From Natribaculum breve (GTDB lineage Archaea > Halobacteriota > Halobacteria > Halobacteriales > Natrialbaceae), in assembly GCF_023008585.1 (NCBI RefSeq), contig NZ_CP095393.1, positions 40,650 to 104,649 on the forward strand: 64,000 bases of DNA, written 5' to 3'. Shown here piece by piece: positions 51,399-59,820 of this stretch; the stretch's first letter is position 1, and the number at the start of each line of letters is the position of its first letter. Under the pieces are notes generated by a model. It ran no database searches and was not told the DNA's origin. It saw nothing but the letters and a program-made list of their open reading frames with translations. The position numbers were made by a program, and so were the translations under genes.

Positions 51399-53558
51399 TT
51401 ATCTTTCGAGACGCCAAGCAGAGAAGTCACTAGGATCTCTACCATTATCCAGCATTTCTTTCCCTCGGTTAAACAGTTCTATAGTGTGTTGTTGCCAGTC
51501 CTCCAGTTCTTCTTTCTCAAGGTCGTCCAACCGATCTTCTAATTCGGAGAGTTCGAAGAAGGAATCGAGTCTCTGAGGATCAAAAAACTGTTGTACACCG
51601 CTTTCAGCCATGGAAGCATACCTTCCTTCACTAACATACTGATTGAGAAAGTGCAGTAGATCATCTGTCTCTTGTGTATTCTGTTGAACCCATTTAACTG
51701 GTTTCTCTGAATCAGACCATTCCATCCATCTTGCGAGAACAACATCAAGATTCGGGGACTCCAGTAGGTCACCTTTCTCACCGGTTTCCTCAATCTTCTC
51801 AACTACAACCGATGTGAGTTCCTCAAGCTGATCGTAGTTCAGCAAACGCTCTTCCTCATCAGTACCCTCACCACCCATCTCACCATGCTCCTGGTACAGA
51901 ACACCGGTGATAAGACTCGATACAAAAGGAGAGTCTCCTACCTGAACACTCTGTTTGAGCAGTGATAACCGTTCTTCCCGGTCTTCCATGTCTCTAAGTA
52001 TACTCCAGACGATCGAGTTGATCTGATTCCGAGTACCACCATCCATAATACTCTTAGACGGATCCACAGCACACAGCTCATCTCCAACAAGGAACAACGC
52101 TTTCATTGCTCCCTTTATTTGTTCTTCTGAAAGCTCATCTGTATAGTCCGCGAACCGGTTCAGAAGTCGGTTTGCCTTAGACCGGCCATCTTTCCCTTCT
52201 TCTGTCGATAACCGTCTGAGTTCCTCAGCGAACGCCTCTGAGTCCTCGGAAACTGAAAGCACTGATTCGATTTCCGTGGTAGTAAGCTCTCCTCGAGGCA
52301 CGGTCTGACGGAAGTAGAAAGGAAAGATCTCGGGATGACAGATCCGTTTCCGTTTACGGAGCGTATTGGAGTCTTCACTGTACCGCGATCCCGTAAACGA
52401 GGATCCAGTATCGAAGCGGGGAAAAAGATACGTTAGAATAGCTTCCACTCTCTCGCGGTCGACCTCTCCTGAAACACTCTCTTCCAAAAACTCAGTATAG
52501 TCATCCTCGTCGCGTAATCGGCGTGTTCTCCCTTTGTTGGTGAACTCTTCTGGATGTTCACGGATATACTCGTAAGCATTGGTGTAGAAGATTCGTAGTG
52601 TCTCAACTGCAACCAGATCGATAAAGTTCACTTCATTTTCGAGTTTTCTGAATGAAGATCGTACTGAATTTGATAGTCTAATAGCATCTCTTGGAGTATT
52701 CAAAGTAGGCAGGATACCATCTCTGTAGACGTTCTGCCAGTGATTCTCATTGATCTCGAGTTCTCTGTCTCCGGTTATCTGTAGAAGTCGATCTATGAAA
52801 AACTGGTCAAGTGAACCCTTTTCAGGAATAGGAAGATGCTGTGGCAACTGGATAATCTTGTCCAAATACTCTTCACCGTCTTGAACCACTTTTTCTCTCT
52901 CCAATGCATTGGTGACGACATCGTGATCGAACGCTAAGATATAGGTTACATTCGGGAAATCGGCTACGCTTTTCACAAGCCGGAACATCTGCGCCATCTC
53001 ATCCTCGGTCAGTCGATCAATATCATCGAGAAAGATAACGATCCGACGGTCTGTTTCCTCAAGCGTATCTGAAATATTCTGTTTTAACTCTTCGACATTA
53101 CCGGGGGTTGGATCCAGTCTCCGCGCTAAATACTGAAGAAATCTCTGGGAGGGAACCCCTGTAACCGCCGACAAAGGAACAGTCGAGAGTGCAGAAGAGA
53201 AGTTTGACAGCTGGGTTCTAACTTTGTCGAATCCGTCCTCGCTCTCCAATCCCGACTCTAACTGAGCGAAGAACCGTTCCAGCAGATCGGTTTGTCCGGA
53301 AAACCACCACGGATTGAACCGGATTACAGCAGGCGGTTCTTGACTTTGCTCAAGATAGTACTCGATAAAATTGAGTGCTGTACTCTTCCCAGATCCCCAA
53401 GGACCGTAAATCCCTATAATGAATTCTTCTCCGGGTACTTCTGAAGTGATTGAGTCTGCGATATCCTTTGCAAATTCATCGTATCCCAGTTGATCTTCTT
53501 CCGGTTTTTCTAGTGATGAATCGGAGAGAAGCTGCGGTTCATCCGAATTCGTCGTCAT
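51399..53558 (-). CDS. KAP family P-loop NTPase
   Basis: A 719-residue protein. Walker A GPWGSGKST lies at about 51-59, and Walker B RRIVIFLDDIDRL at about 170-182. VIRFNPWWFSGQTDLLERFF between them is the KAP hallmark (W-W/F after the first strand). VKSVADFPNVTYILAFDHDV follows. The C-terminal 400 residues are helical with no named domain. KAP NTPases are often membrane-linked and occur in phage-exclusion (PifA) and other defence loci. I prefer ATG 53558 (MTTNSDEPQ) over one eight codons upstream. It is transcribed alone. Confidence 0.85.
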   Translation of the reverse strand: MTTNSDEPQLLSDSSLEKPEEDQLGYDEFAKDIADSITSEVPGEEFIIGIYGPWGSGKSTALNFIEYYLEQSQEPPAVIRFNPWWFSGQTDLLERFFAQLESGLESEDGFDKVRTQLSNFSSALSTVPLSAVTGVPSQRFLQYLARRLDPTPGNVEELKQNISDTLEETDRRIVIFLDDIDRLTEDEMAQMFRLVKSVADFPNVTYILAFDHDVVTNALEREKVVQDGEEYLDKIIQLPQHLPIPEKGSLDQFFIDRLLQITGDRELEINENHWQNVYRDGILPTLNTPRDAIRLSNSVRSSFRKLENEVNFIDLVAVETLRIFYTNAYEYIREHPEEFTNKGRTRRLRDEDDYTEFLEESVSGEVDRERVEAILTYLFPRFDTGSSFTGSRYSEDSNTLRKRKRICHPEIFPFYFRQTVPRGELTTTEIESVLSVSEDSEAFAEELRRLSTEEGKDGRSKANRLLNRFADYTDELSEEQIKGAMKALFLVGDELCAVDPSKSIMDGGTRNQINSIVWSILRDMEDREERLSLLKQSVQVGDSPFVSSLITGVLYQEHGEMGGEGTDEEERLLNYDQLEELTSVVVEKIEETGEKGDLLESPNLDVVLARWMEWSDSEKPVKWVQQNTQETDDLLHFLNQYVSEGRYASMAESGVQQFFDPQRLDSFFELSELEDRLDDLEKEELEDWQQHTIELFNRGKEMLDNGRDPSDFSAWRLER

Positions 53559-53752
53559 AGAACAATGATGGACATGACACACTCCTTAGTCTTCCGGTCG
53601 CAAATATCACCATGTTCAACACTCATACAACGATAAATCAATATTGGGTGACAGAACTGTAGTGGCTAGCCATGCGGGAGGTGGGCCACCGCACTCATGG
53701 TGGATCAACAGTGTGTCGGTCAGCCACATGGTTAATACAAGAACTGGCTATC

Positions 53753-53868
53753 TTCAGTACTTCACGAAGCTGGTTAGTTGAAAATCTGCTTGCGTGAAGT
53801 GTGTCTACTATCGAGCAAGCAGACAATGCAATCCACGTCTACGAGGACCAGTTTTGTGAAGTACTGAA
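53753..53868. mobile_element. 116-bp inverted-repeat mini-element (MITE-like)
   Basis: TTCAGTACTTCAC (53753-53765) is the exact inverse of GTGAAGTACTGAA (53856-53868), and similarity continues inward to CTGGT/ACCAG. Inside, TCTGCTTGC pairs with GCAAGCAGA. No frame is coding. A related end-like string, GTGAGGTACTGAAA, is at 12448. No target duplication is evident. It may be the remains of an IS or a MITE. Confidence 0.55.
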
Positions 53869-53906
53869 ACTTACTTGTCCCGTGGGTACTGAACACTAGA
53901 AACTCA

Positions 53907-54341
53907 ATGGTCGAGATTCCTGATTCCCTTTGCTCTCTGTTCAGCGCCCCAGTCGAAAAGCGAAATGGAACATACGTTGTTGAAGTTCCCTCGAGTGAAG
54001 TTGATCATGAAGCGTTATCAGCTGACGAAACATATCGCGTAGCGATTTTTGAGTCACCCGCTTCGACAGAGTCATCGGTGCAACAGGGGACACAGCAACC
54101 TCCTTCTCGGGAAACCGCGAGCCGCACTCCATCGGGACCCCCTGTCGAAGAAGGCGAGGTACGTACTGTAACAATCGAGACTATCGGCGATCAGGGCGAC
54201 GGCATTGCAAAAGTCGAACGTGGCTATGTCGTGATCGTCTCTGGAGCCCAACCTGGTGACGAACCTACCATCGAAATTGAGCAGGTTCAGAAGAACGTCG
54301 CGTTTGCGAGCATCGTCGATAGCGATCCACGAGCACCGTGA
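53907..54341 (+). CDS. TRAM-domain RNA-binding protein
   Basis: A 144-residue protein. The C-terminal half is a TRAM domain: VRTVTIETIGDQGDGIAKVE, then GYVVIVSGAQPGDEPTIEIE and AFASIVDS. The N-terminal half (CSLFSAPVEKRNGTYVVEVP) is small and followed by a Ser/Thr/Pro-rich linker. Stand-alone TRAM proteins are frequent in haloarchaea and bind RNA, probably as chaperones. It is the first gene after the defence island. Confidence 0.85.
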   Translation: MVEIPDSLCSLFSAPVEKRNGTYVVEVPSSEVDHEALSADETYRVAIFESPASTESSVQQGTQQPPSRETASRTPSGPPVEEGEVRTVTIETIGDQGDGIAKVERGYVVIVSGAQPGDEPTIEIEQVQKNVAFASIVDSDPRAP

Positions 54342-54451
54342 AAGTCCAGCCAGATAGCCGAGGACTTGATCTGTTCACCTAATCTGCTTACACCGGTGGT
54401 TTTCTGCGCCTGAGTGGGTGAGGCGCACACTCGTGTGCCTCGAGGCCACGA

Positions 54452-55012
54452 ATGAGTACAGAACGACCACCCCAGAGCGACTCGCATCGAGATCGACCGA
54501 CAAACGAGTACACGAGCGACCGTGATCGCAGCTATCCAGGAGACGTTGCCCGACTGAACGGACATGAGCTCGTCGCGATCGACGAGTGGCTGCCGGGCAC
54601 AGAGCCAACACCGTACGAACTCAATCTCACTGATGGCTACGAGTATCGGACACGCTACTGGCGTTGCAGGAAGTGCGGCCAGGAGCGCAACCATCGCGAC
54701 GAGTTCACCACCCCCTGCGACAACCCCCAACCACCGACCGCACTCGAGGCAGGTGGCTACTCGATCGACGACCCACGAACTCGCCGTGCACTGAACGAGA
54801 AGTTGAACGTCCGCTTTACAACACTGGGCCCGGTCTACGAAGTCCGTAGTGAGAGCGGGAACACTTACAAGGTCGATATCGAGGCAGCGACGTGTACCTG
54901 TCCTGATTTCGAGCAGCGCCAGCCAGACAACGGCTGTAAGCATCTGCGGCGTGTCGACCTCGAGATCCGGACGGGACTTGTCCCTGCGCCGGATGGGACG
55001 TTCAGCCGCTGA
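54452..55012 (+). CDS. SWIM zinc-finger protein
   Basis: A 186-residue protein. The C-terminus has the SWIM motif CTCPDFEQRQPDNGCKHL (CxC...CxH). A second zinc-like site YWRCRKCGQERNHRDEFTTP and C lies near 70-90. SWIM domains bind DNA or proteins and are found with recombination proteins. The N-terminal 45 residues are charged and disordered. It precedes the small zinc-finger pair at 55172 in the same direction. Confidence 0.8.
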   Translation: MSTERPPQSDSHRDRPTNEYTSDRDRSYPGDVARLNGHELVAIDEWLPGTEPTPYELNLTDGYEYRTRYWRCRKCGQERNHRDEFTTPCDNPQPPTALEAGGYSIDDPRTRRALNEKLNVRFTTLGPVYEVRSESGNTYKVDIEAATCTCPDFEQRQPDNGCKHLRRVDLEIRTGLVPAPDGTFSR

Positions 55013-55171
55013 CTGTCGAGCGATCTCGTTACTCGAGACGGTTTGTATTCCCCTGAAAGGGGTGCGGGGGCTCAAAGGGAGCCCACCGCAGCAACCCATG
55101 AGACAAAGAGAGACTGCAATCACATCGACAGCCACTGAAACAATTCGACTCCTGAACCGAGGGATCGCCAG

Positions 55172-55336
55172 ATGACAGACCGCAATGAGTGTCGGATGCC
55201 GACGTGTTCAGAACCTGCTCGCGATCGGACAGGGTATTCTGGTCGGTTCTGTTCGGACAGCTGTGAGGTCCGCTACGAGCACCTTCAAGCGGACGCTCGA
55301 GATGCTGCAGTGGACGAAGCCGAGGATCGGTACTGA
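55172..55336 (+). CDS. Micro zinc-finger protein of the repeat module
   Basis: A 54-residue protein, MTDRNECRMPTCSEPARDRT, then FCSDSCEVRYEHLQADARDA. Cysteines follow C-x4-C-x14-C-x3-C, a small treble-clef-like finger. Its stop overlaps the ATG of the next gene (TGATG at 55334-55338). A short 25-codon frame at 55098-55175 overlaps its start and may be its leader peptide. The 3' end recurs at 57873-57938. Confidence 0.6.
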   Translation: MTDRNECRMPTCSEPARDRTGYSGRFCSDSCEVRYEHLQADARDAAVDEAEDRY

Positions 55337-55730
55337 TGCTCGAGCAGATCGATCACCGTGGCAAGCGGTTCACGATCGGTGACGAGGACGTCGTCGACGA
55401 CACCGGTCGTGAACGATGTCGGCGAGCTGAACTGCTCGAACGACAGGCACAGCGAGAGATCCGTGAACTCGAGCGTGCGAAAGCAGTCGCTGGATCAGAC
55501 GGTGCTAATCCGAATGTCGAAGTACTTGAACGATGATACCAAACATTCCCCTCGTGGTGTGACCTCGAGTGGTTCATTCTGCACACGGTGTGTATGGGTG
55601 TCGAAAAGCGATACGTCCGGTGGATCAAGGACAAAGATCAGCGCCGGACATGACTGAGGGGTGAGAATGATCGGACAATGTCGCGCGTAGCGGATCACGC
55701 GACAGATGATGTACCGATGTCCTCGTTATC
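55274..55730 (+). repeat. Direct repeat A flanking the first origin
   Basis: From TACGAGCA at 55274 to CCTCGTTATC at 55730 this segment matches 57876-58401 in the same orientation. It covers the end of the zinc-finger gene, the whole small helical gene and a non-coding tail with AAAGCGATACGTCCGGTGGA. Repeat B is longer by about 70 bases in the middle. A third, degenerate piece is at 61874-61996. Confidence 0.75.
55336..55536 (+). CDS. Small helical protein of the repeat module, copy A
   Basis: A 66-residue protein: MLEQIDHRGKRFTIGDEDVV, then ERCRRAELLERQAQREIREL. The first half looks like a small beta hairpin and the second is a charged helix. Together with the zinc finger it forms an overlapping pair. 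Copies are at 57938-58213 and, broken, at 61874-61996. Function unknown. Confidence 0.6.
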   Translation: MLEQIDHRGKRFTIGDEDVVDDTGRERCRRAELLERQAQREIRELERAKAVAGSDGANPNVEVLER

Positions 55731-56130
55731 CGCATCGAACACACCCACACACCACTCTGCAAGTGTTCATGGTCTTCCGAAAGAGTCCATGTAACAGATC
55801 AGAAGGTTTCTATTTATAAAGGAGGGTTCTAACACGGTTTTGAGGAGTGTTCTTGTTGGACTATTTCACAGAGTTTCTCTATTCTAAGCGTTTTAGAAGC
55901 CATTTCTATGAGTTGGCAAGTATAGTAACAACAACAACATTCATATTAGTACTAGCTAGTAGTATGGCATTCAGTTGAAATACTGGATATGACCCTCTCT
56001 ACAGAATCATTGTGAGTAGTAAGATGCCGAATTTCTAGTGTTTCATGTGGTCTAATCTATTGTTTCCCTTCCTTATTCATTCTTCACCAGTATTTCATAT
56101 GGAAATAGGGGGGAGGCTTTCGTGAGCGGC

Positions 56131-56195
56131 AGAACACTTGCAAGGTGGTGTGTGTGTCCTGGTGAAGAACACTTGTAACACTTGCAGGGTGGTCA
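56131..56195 (+). repeat. Origin repeats upstream of the first Orc gene
   Basis: AGAACACTTGCAAGGTGGTG (56131-56150) and AACACTTGCAGGGTGGTCA (56177-56195) with a half copy GAACACTTGTA (56167) between. Four more copies follow the gene at 57588-57855. The family consensus AACACTTGCAGGGTGGTGTC is an ORB-like Orc-binding site. The flanking 55731-56130 is strongly AT-rich, suitable for unwinding, with no gene. Confidence 0.75.
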
Positions 56196-56231
56196 GCAAA
56201 GTTTATGTTGGATTCGCTTGACTTTCTAGGT

Positions 56232-57557
56232 ATGACTGATCTCGACGAAAATCCGTTCAATACAACGGATCCTATATTTAAACAAAAGCAAATCCTCAAG
56301 AAGGATGAAATGCCTGACAAAATATTTCATCGAGACGATGAAATCCAGCAGTACACAATCGCTCTCGAAGATATCATTGTTGGGCATGATCCCAACAACG
56401 TCTTCATCTACGGCCCGACTGGTGTTGGGAAAACCGCTGTCACACTCTGGATGCGGAACAAGCTCAAGGAGAAAGCTGCGGAAACCGGCGTCCCGTTGAA
56501 TGTAGTCGGGCCAATCAACTGTCGGAACTACAAATCAGCATACGCGCTCGCCACAGCACTCGTCAATGATTTTCGTCCGCCTGACGACCAATTACCGAAC
56601 AGCGGATACTCCACTGACAAAGTATTCGACTTTCTATATCAGGAAATCGAGAACGCTGGGGGGAACGTGCTTATCATTTTAGACGAGATCGATAACATTC
56701 CACCGGATGCTCGAAATGATTTCCTCTACGAGTTACCTCGCGCTGAAGCGAACGAGAATACGCCGATCACAGACGCGAAAATCGGGTTAATCGGTATTTC
56801 AAACGATCTAAAATTCGTTGACGTGCTCGAGCCAAAAGTCAAGTCTACGCTCGGAGAACGGGAAATTAAGTTCGGGCCGTACAACGCGAATGAGCTTAAC
56901 GATATTCTGGAGTATTATGCTGATATGGCGTTCAAAGATGGTGTCCTCGAAAAAGATGTGATCCCACTTGCAGCTGCATTCTCTGCACAAGAGCGCGGTG
57001 ACGTTCGGCAAGGAAAACGGATCCTACAGAAAGCGGGTGAACTTGCCCGTATGGACGGTAAAGAAGTCGTGACTTCTGAACACACGCATGAAGCGACAGA
57101 AACTGTTGAAACAGACGAGATCTTGGATTATTTTGAGCAGGATCTCACATCGCATCAAGCGATGACGTACTTAGCGGCCGCACTCGCAGTCATCGAACCG
57201 AAGCAGGAAGCAACGACGAAACGGATTTATAAATTATATTCGTCTGTAGCGGAATCAGTCGTGTCCCGTGTAAAGAGTGAACGGAAAATCTACGAATTCT
57301 TGGATCAGTTATCCATGCAGGGCTTAGTACGATCGGCTGAGCAGAACCTTGGACGTGAAGGTGGTCGGCGGTACGTGTACGATATTACAGACGACCCACG
57401 TGATATTATCGAGGCTGCCCGCAAGTCATCGTACAACAATGCTGTTCCGAGTAATGTAGATGAAATGTTAGCCTATTATTTGGAAGAAGAAGCATCTGAA
57501 TACGAAGCACCAGATATATCTGATCAACACCAAGAAAATCTATGGAAATTCACGTAG
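56232..57557 (+). CDS. orc1: Orc1/Cdc6 replication initiator (first origin)
   Basis: A 441-residue AAA+ initiator: Walker A YGPTGVGKT near 60-67, Walker B LIILDEIDNI near 149, sensor 1 GLIGISNDLKF near 191, and a C-terminal winged helix (RIYKLYSSVAESVVSRVKSE, then FLDQLSMQGLVRSAEQ). It binds the flanking repeats and loads the MCM helicase. ATG 56232 is preferred because the TATA-like TTTATG near 56198 would put the transcript start a few bases before it; an in-frame TTG/ATG at 56205 is possible. Repeats on both sides make it a complete origin cassette. Confidence 0.9.
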   Translation: MTDLDENPFNTTDPIFKQKQILKKDEMPDKIFHRDDEIQQYTIALEDIIVGHDPNNVFIYGPTGVGKTAVTLWMRNKLKEKAAETGVPLNVVGPINCRNYKSAYALATALVNDFRPPDDQLPNSGYSTDKVFDFLYQEIENAGGNVLIILDEIDNIPPDARNDFLYELPRAEANENTPITDAKIGLIGISNDLKFVDVLEPKVKSTLGEREIKFGPYNANELNDILEYYADMAFKDGVLEKDVIPLAAAFSAQERGDVRQGKRILQKAGELARMDGKEVVTSEHTHEATETVETDEILDYFEQDLTSHQAMTYLAAALAVIEPKQEATTKRIYKLYSSVAESVVSRVKSERKIYEFLDQLSMQGLVRSAEQNLGREGGRRYVYDITDDPRDIIEAARKSSYNNAVPSNVDEMLAYYLEEEASEYEAPDISDQHQENLWKFT

Positions 57558-57587
57558 ACTATACAGACTTTATTTCGACACAATAGT

Positions 57588-57855
57588 GAACACTTGCAAG
57601 ATGGTGTCCCAATGTACAGCAAGAACACTTGCAGGGTGGTGTCATAGTGAACCCAGACTCTGTATTCTACAGATCAGGAAGGCTGAATATCCTCAAAAAC
57701 TGCGTGATTTAAAATAGCCCCAAATGGGGCACTTTAGCGCGTCTTAGCAGAGAAAACACTTGCAGGGTGGTGTCTATGTTATACCGTTACTATTGTTCGA
57801 TTATTGCTAAACGATCTAGGGATCCAGAGTAGAGAACACTTGCAACATGGTGTCC
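57588..57855 (+). repeat. Origin repeats downstream of the first Orc gene
   Basis: Four direct copies: 57588-57609, 57622-57643, 57753-57774 and 57833-57855, all of the type AACACTTGCAGGGTGGTGTC. Spacing is irregular. The same family flanks the gene start at 56131-56195, so the initiator gene is surrounded by its sites. The gap 57558-57872 has no gene. Confidence 0.8.
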
Positions 57856-57875
57856 CCACCAAACACGCTTTTCAT

Positions 57876-58401
57876 TACGAGCATCTCCAAGCGGACGCTC
57901 GGGATGCTGCAGTAGATGAGTCAGAGGATCGGTACTGATGCTCGAGCAGGTCGATCACCGTGGCAAGCACTTCACGATCAGTGACGAGGACGGTGTCGAC
58001 GATGTCGCTCGTGAACGGTGTCGGCGAGCCGAGCTGCTCGAGCGACAGGCTCAAAGAGAGATCCGTGAACTCGAGCGTGCGAAGGCAGTTGCTGGACCTG
58101 ACAGTACAGATTCTGATATTGAAGTGCTCGACCAGCGACATGGAACGTTGGGGGACGGAAGACACACCGTATTTCCTGAGAAAACAGGGATGAAAATCCC
58201 CCTTCACAGATAGTTGAGGCCCCACTCACACAGAGTTTACTCTGCACACGGTGTGTCTCGAGTATCGAAAAGCGATACGTCCGGTGGATCGAGGACGAAG
58301 ATCAGCACCGGACGGGACTGAGGGTGGGCGATGATTGAATCCGGGCAGTGTCGCGCGCAGTTGATCACGCGACAGATGATCTATCCGATGTCCTCATTAT
58401 C
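57876..58401 (+). repeat. Direct repeat B flanking the first origin
   Basis: This is the second copy of 55274-55730. It starts inside the end of the zinc-finger gene (HYEHLQADARDAAVDE fragment, stop at 57938) and ends at CCTCATTATC. It has diverged by many substitutions and an extra stretch around 58150-58230. Because only the end of the zinc-finger gene is present, copy B is the incomplete one. Confidence 0.75.
57938..58213 (+). CDS. Small helical protein of the repeat module, copy B (extended)
   Basis: A 91-residue version of 55336-55536: MLEQVDHRGKHFTISDEDGV, then RCRRAELLERQAQREIRELE. About 25 residues of new sense (TLGDGRHTVFPEKTGMKIPL) replace the stop. The tail is probably not native. 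Function unknown; its upstream partner is lost. Confidence 0.5.
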   Translation: MLEQVDHRGKHFTISDEDGVDDVARERCRRAELLERQAQREIRELERAKAVAGPDSTDSDIEVLDQRHGTLGDGRHTVFPEKTGMKIPLHR

Positions 58402-58488
58402 AATCTCTTCCCGATTCCCAGTTACGCGGACGCGACCGCGCATGACACGAATCATCTGCCAGTCGAAAACACACTGAGAGTTCCGTTC

Positions 58489-59820
58489 TCAAATCGAATA
58501 CTCTTCTGCCAGTTCAACCAAGTCATAGACGTGAATCCCAGTTTTGAACCAGAGCATCCGCTCGCTCGTTTTACCGAAGTCATCATTCGAGCAGTCTAAC
58601 TGTTCGGAGACTGCGACAAGGAGATTCTCAGCATCTGCCTGGCGTATTTTCTTCAGCTTCGACTCGAGATACTCGGGTGTCCAGAATCCGATGATCTCGA
58701 GAATCGCTCGCCGGCCATCCGGATGCTCGATCGCGAAATCGGGGATCATCACCTCATCACCGAGGTCAAACACATCGTTTTCGCGTAGTAACTCCCAGTC
58801 CGTGGTCGCTCGCTCCCATTTCTGGGCGAGTGTCTGCTCGAGATCGCTATCGAACTGCCTGCCGGTACTGTAGTGTGAATCGAGTCCGTCAGTGTCGTCT
58901 AGTCTGAGTTGCCGTGTCTCACCCGCTGTCTCGTCGACAAGTACTGTGGCAGTCATCTCCCAGCGGTCACAAAGAGGCAGTGCTGGCAGAAAATTCGCCA
59001 GCCGGATGCCGTACTTTTGTGATTGAGAGAACAACGACGCTGGCCCGTCAAGTATGGCCTCGTAGCCATCAGCACAGTCGGTTCGTTCGACACGCTTGCC
59101 ATCAGAATTGATCGGATAGATCCGATGCATCAGTCCGAAGAGTTTGACATAGCTGAATACTGTCCCGAAATGATCCCAGACACGGATCCGCATCTCAGTT
59201 GCGTCGTAGAGGACTGCCTGGGCGAGCGCAAGATTGTAGCGAGTTACCAGCCAGTCGACCGTCAGGTCAGTGTGTTCGTACTCGCCATCGCTACTGCCAG
59301 TCAGTGTCGTGGTCGTAGTCGATTGCTCGCCAGCACCGGCATACTGGTCAGCGGTCCGTGTGCCGATCTGGACAAGTCGTTTGTTTTCCTCGAGGTCAGC
59401 ATACATCCCGCGGTAGCACGCTTCGAGTGAGATACCCAACTCATCAGCAACTGCACTATATACCTCGATCTTCTGTGTGTCGTCACCGAGCGTGGGTTGG
59501 CGAACAACCGGATACCGCTCGTTGGCCTTCTCGAACAGGGTCTGGCGGATCTCACGAGGCTCGACTGGAGATCTGACTTCGAACTCACACTCGTCCAGAA
59601 GCAGTTTCGCCAGTCCCTGGACGATCTTGTAGTCGGTATCCGCCACAGTGAGTTCGTCGATCGCATCCTCGAGATCGCCTTTTGGCTCACCGAGATGGGC
59701 ATCGAACAGCGCAATGAGTTCGCGTGCCGTCTCTCGATAGTTCTCATCCGTCGGATCAATAAACAGCGGTTTGATCGCATCGCCGGTGGTACGAGAACGA
59801 GCCAGATCAGCCGTCAGCAT
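58489..59820 (-). CDS. Bax1-like (DUF790) nuclease
   Basis: A 443-residue protein of the DUF790 family, MLTADLARSRTTGDAIKPLF at the start and YNLALAQAVLYDATEMRIRV in the middle. The PD-(D/E)XK site lies near 357 (IPDFAIEHPDGRRAILEIIG). Archaeal Bax1 is the nuclease partner of XPB in a nucleotide-excision-repair-like complex. It overlaps the XPB gene by 14 bases, as expected for a coupled pair. Full length. Confidence 0.9.
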   Translation of the reverse strand: MLTADLARSRTTGDAIKPLFIDPTDENYRETARELIALFDAHLGEPKGDLEDAIDELTVADTDYKIVQGLAKLLLDECEFEVRSPVEPREIRQTLFEKANERYPVVRQPTLGDDTQKIEVYSAVADELGISLEACYRGMYADLEENKRLVQIGTRTADQYAGAGEQSTTTTTLTGSSDGEYEHTDLTVDWLVTRYNLALAQAVLYDATEMRIRVWDHFGTVFSYVKLFGLMHRIYPINSDGKRVERTDCADGYEAILDGPASLFSQSQKYGIRLANFLPALPLCDRWEMTATVLVDETAGETRQLRLDDTDGLDSHYSTGRQFDSDLEQTLAQKWERATTDWELLRENDVFDLGDEVMIPDFAIEHPDGRRAILEIIGFWTPEYLESKLKKIRQADAENLLVAVSEQLDCSNDDFGKTSERMLWFKTGIHVYDLVELAEEYSI

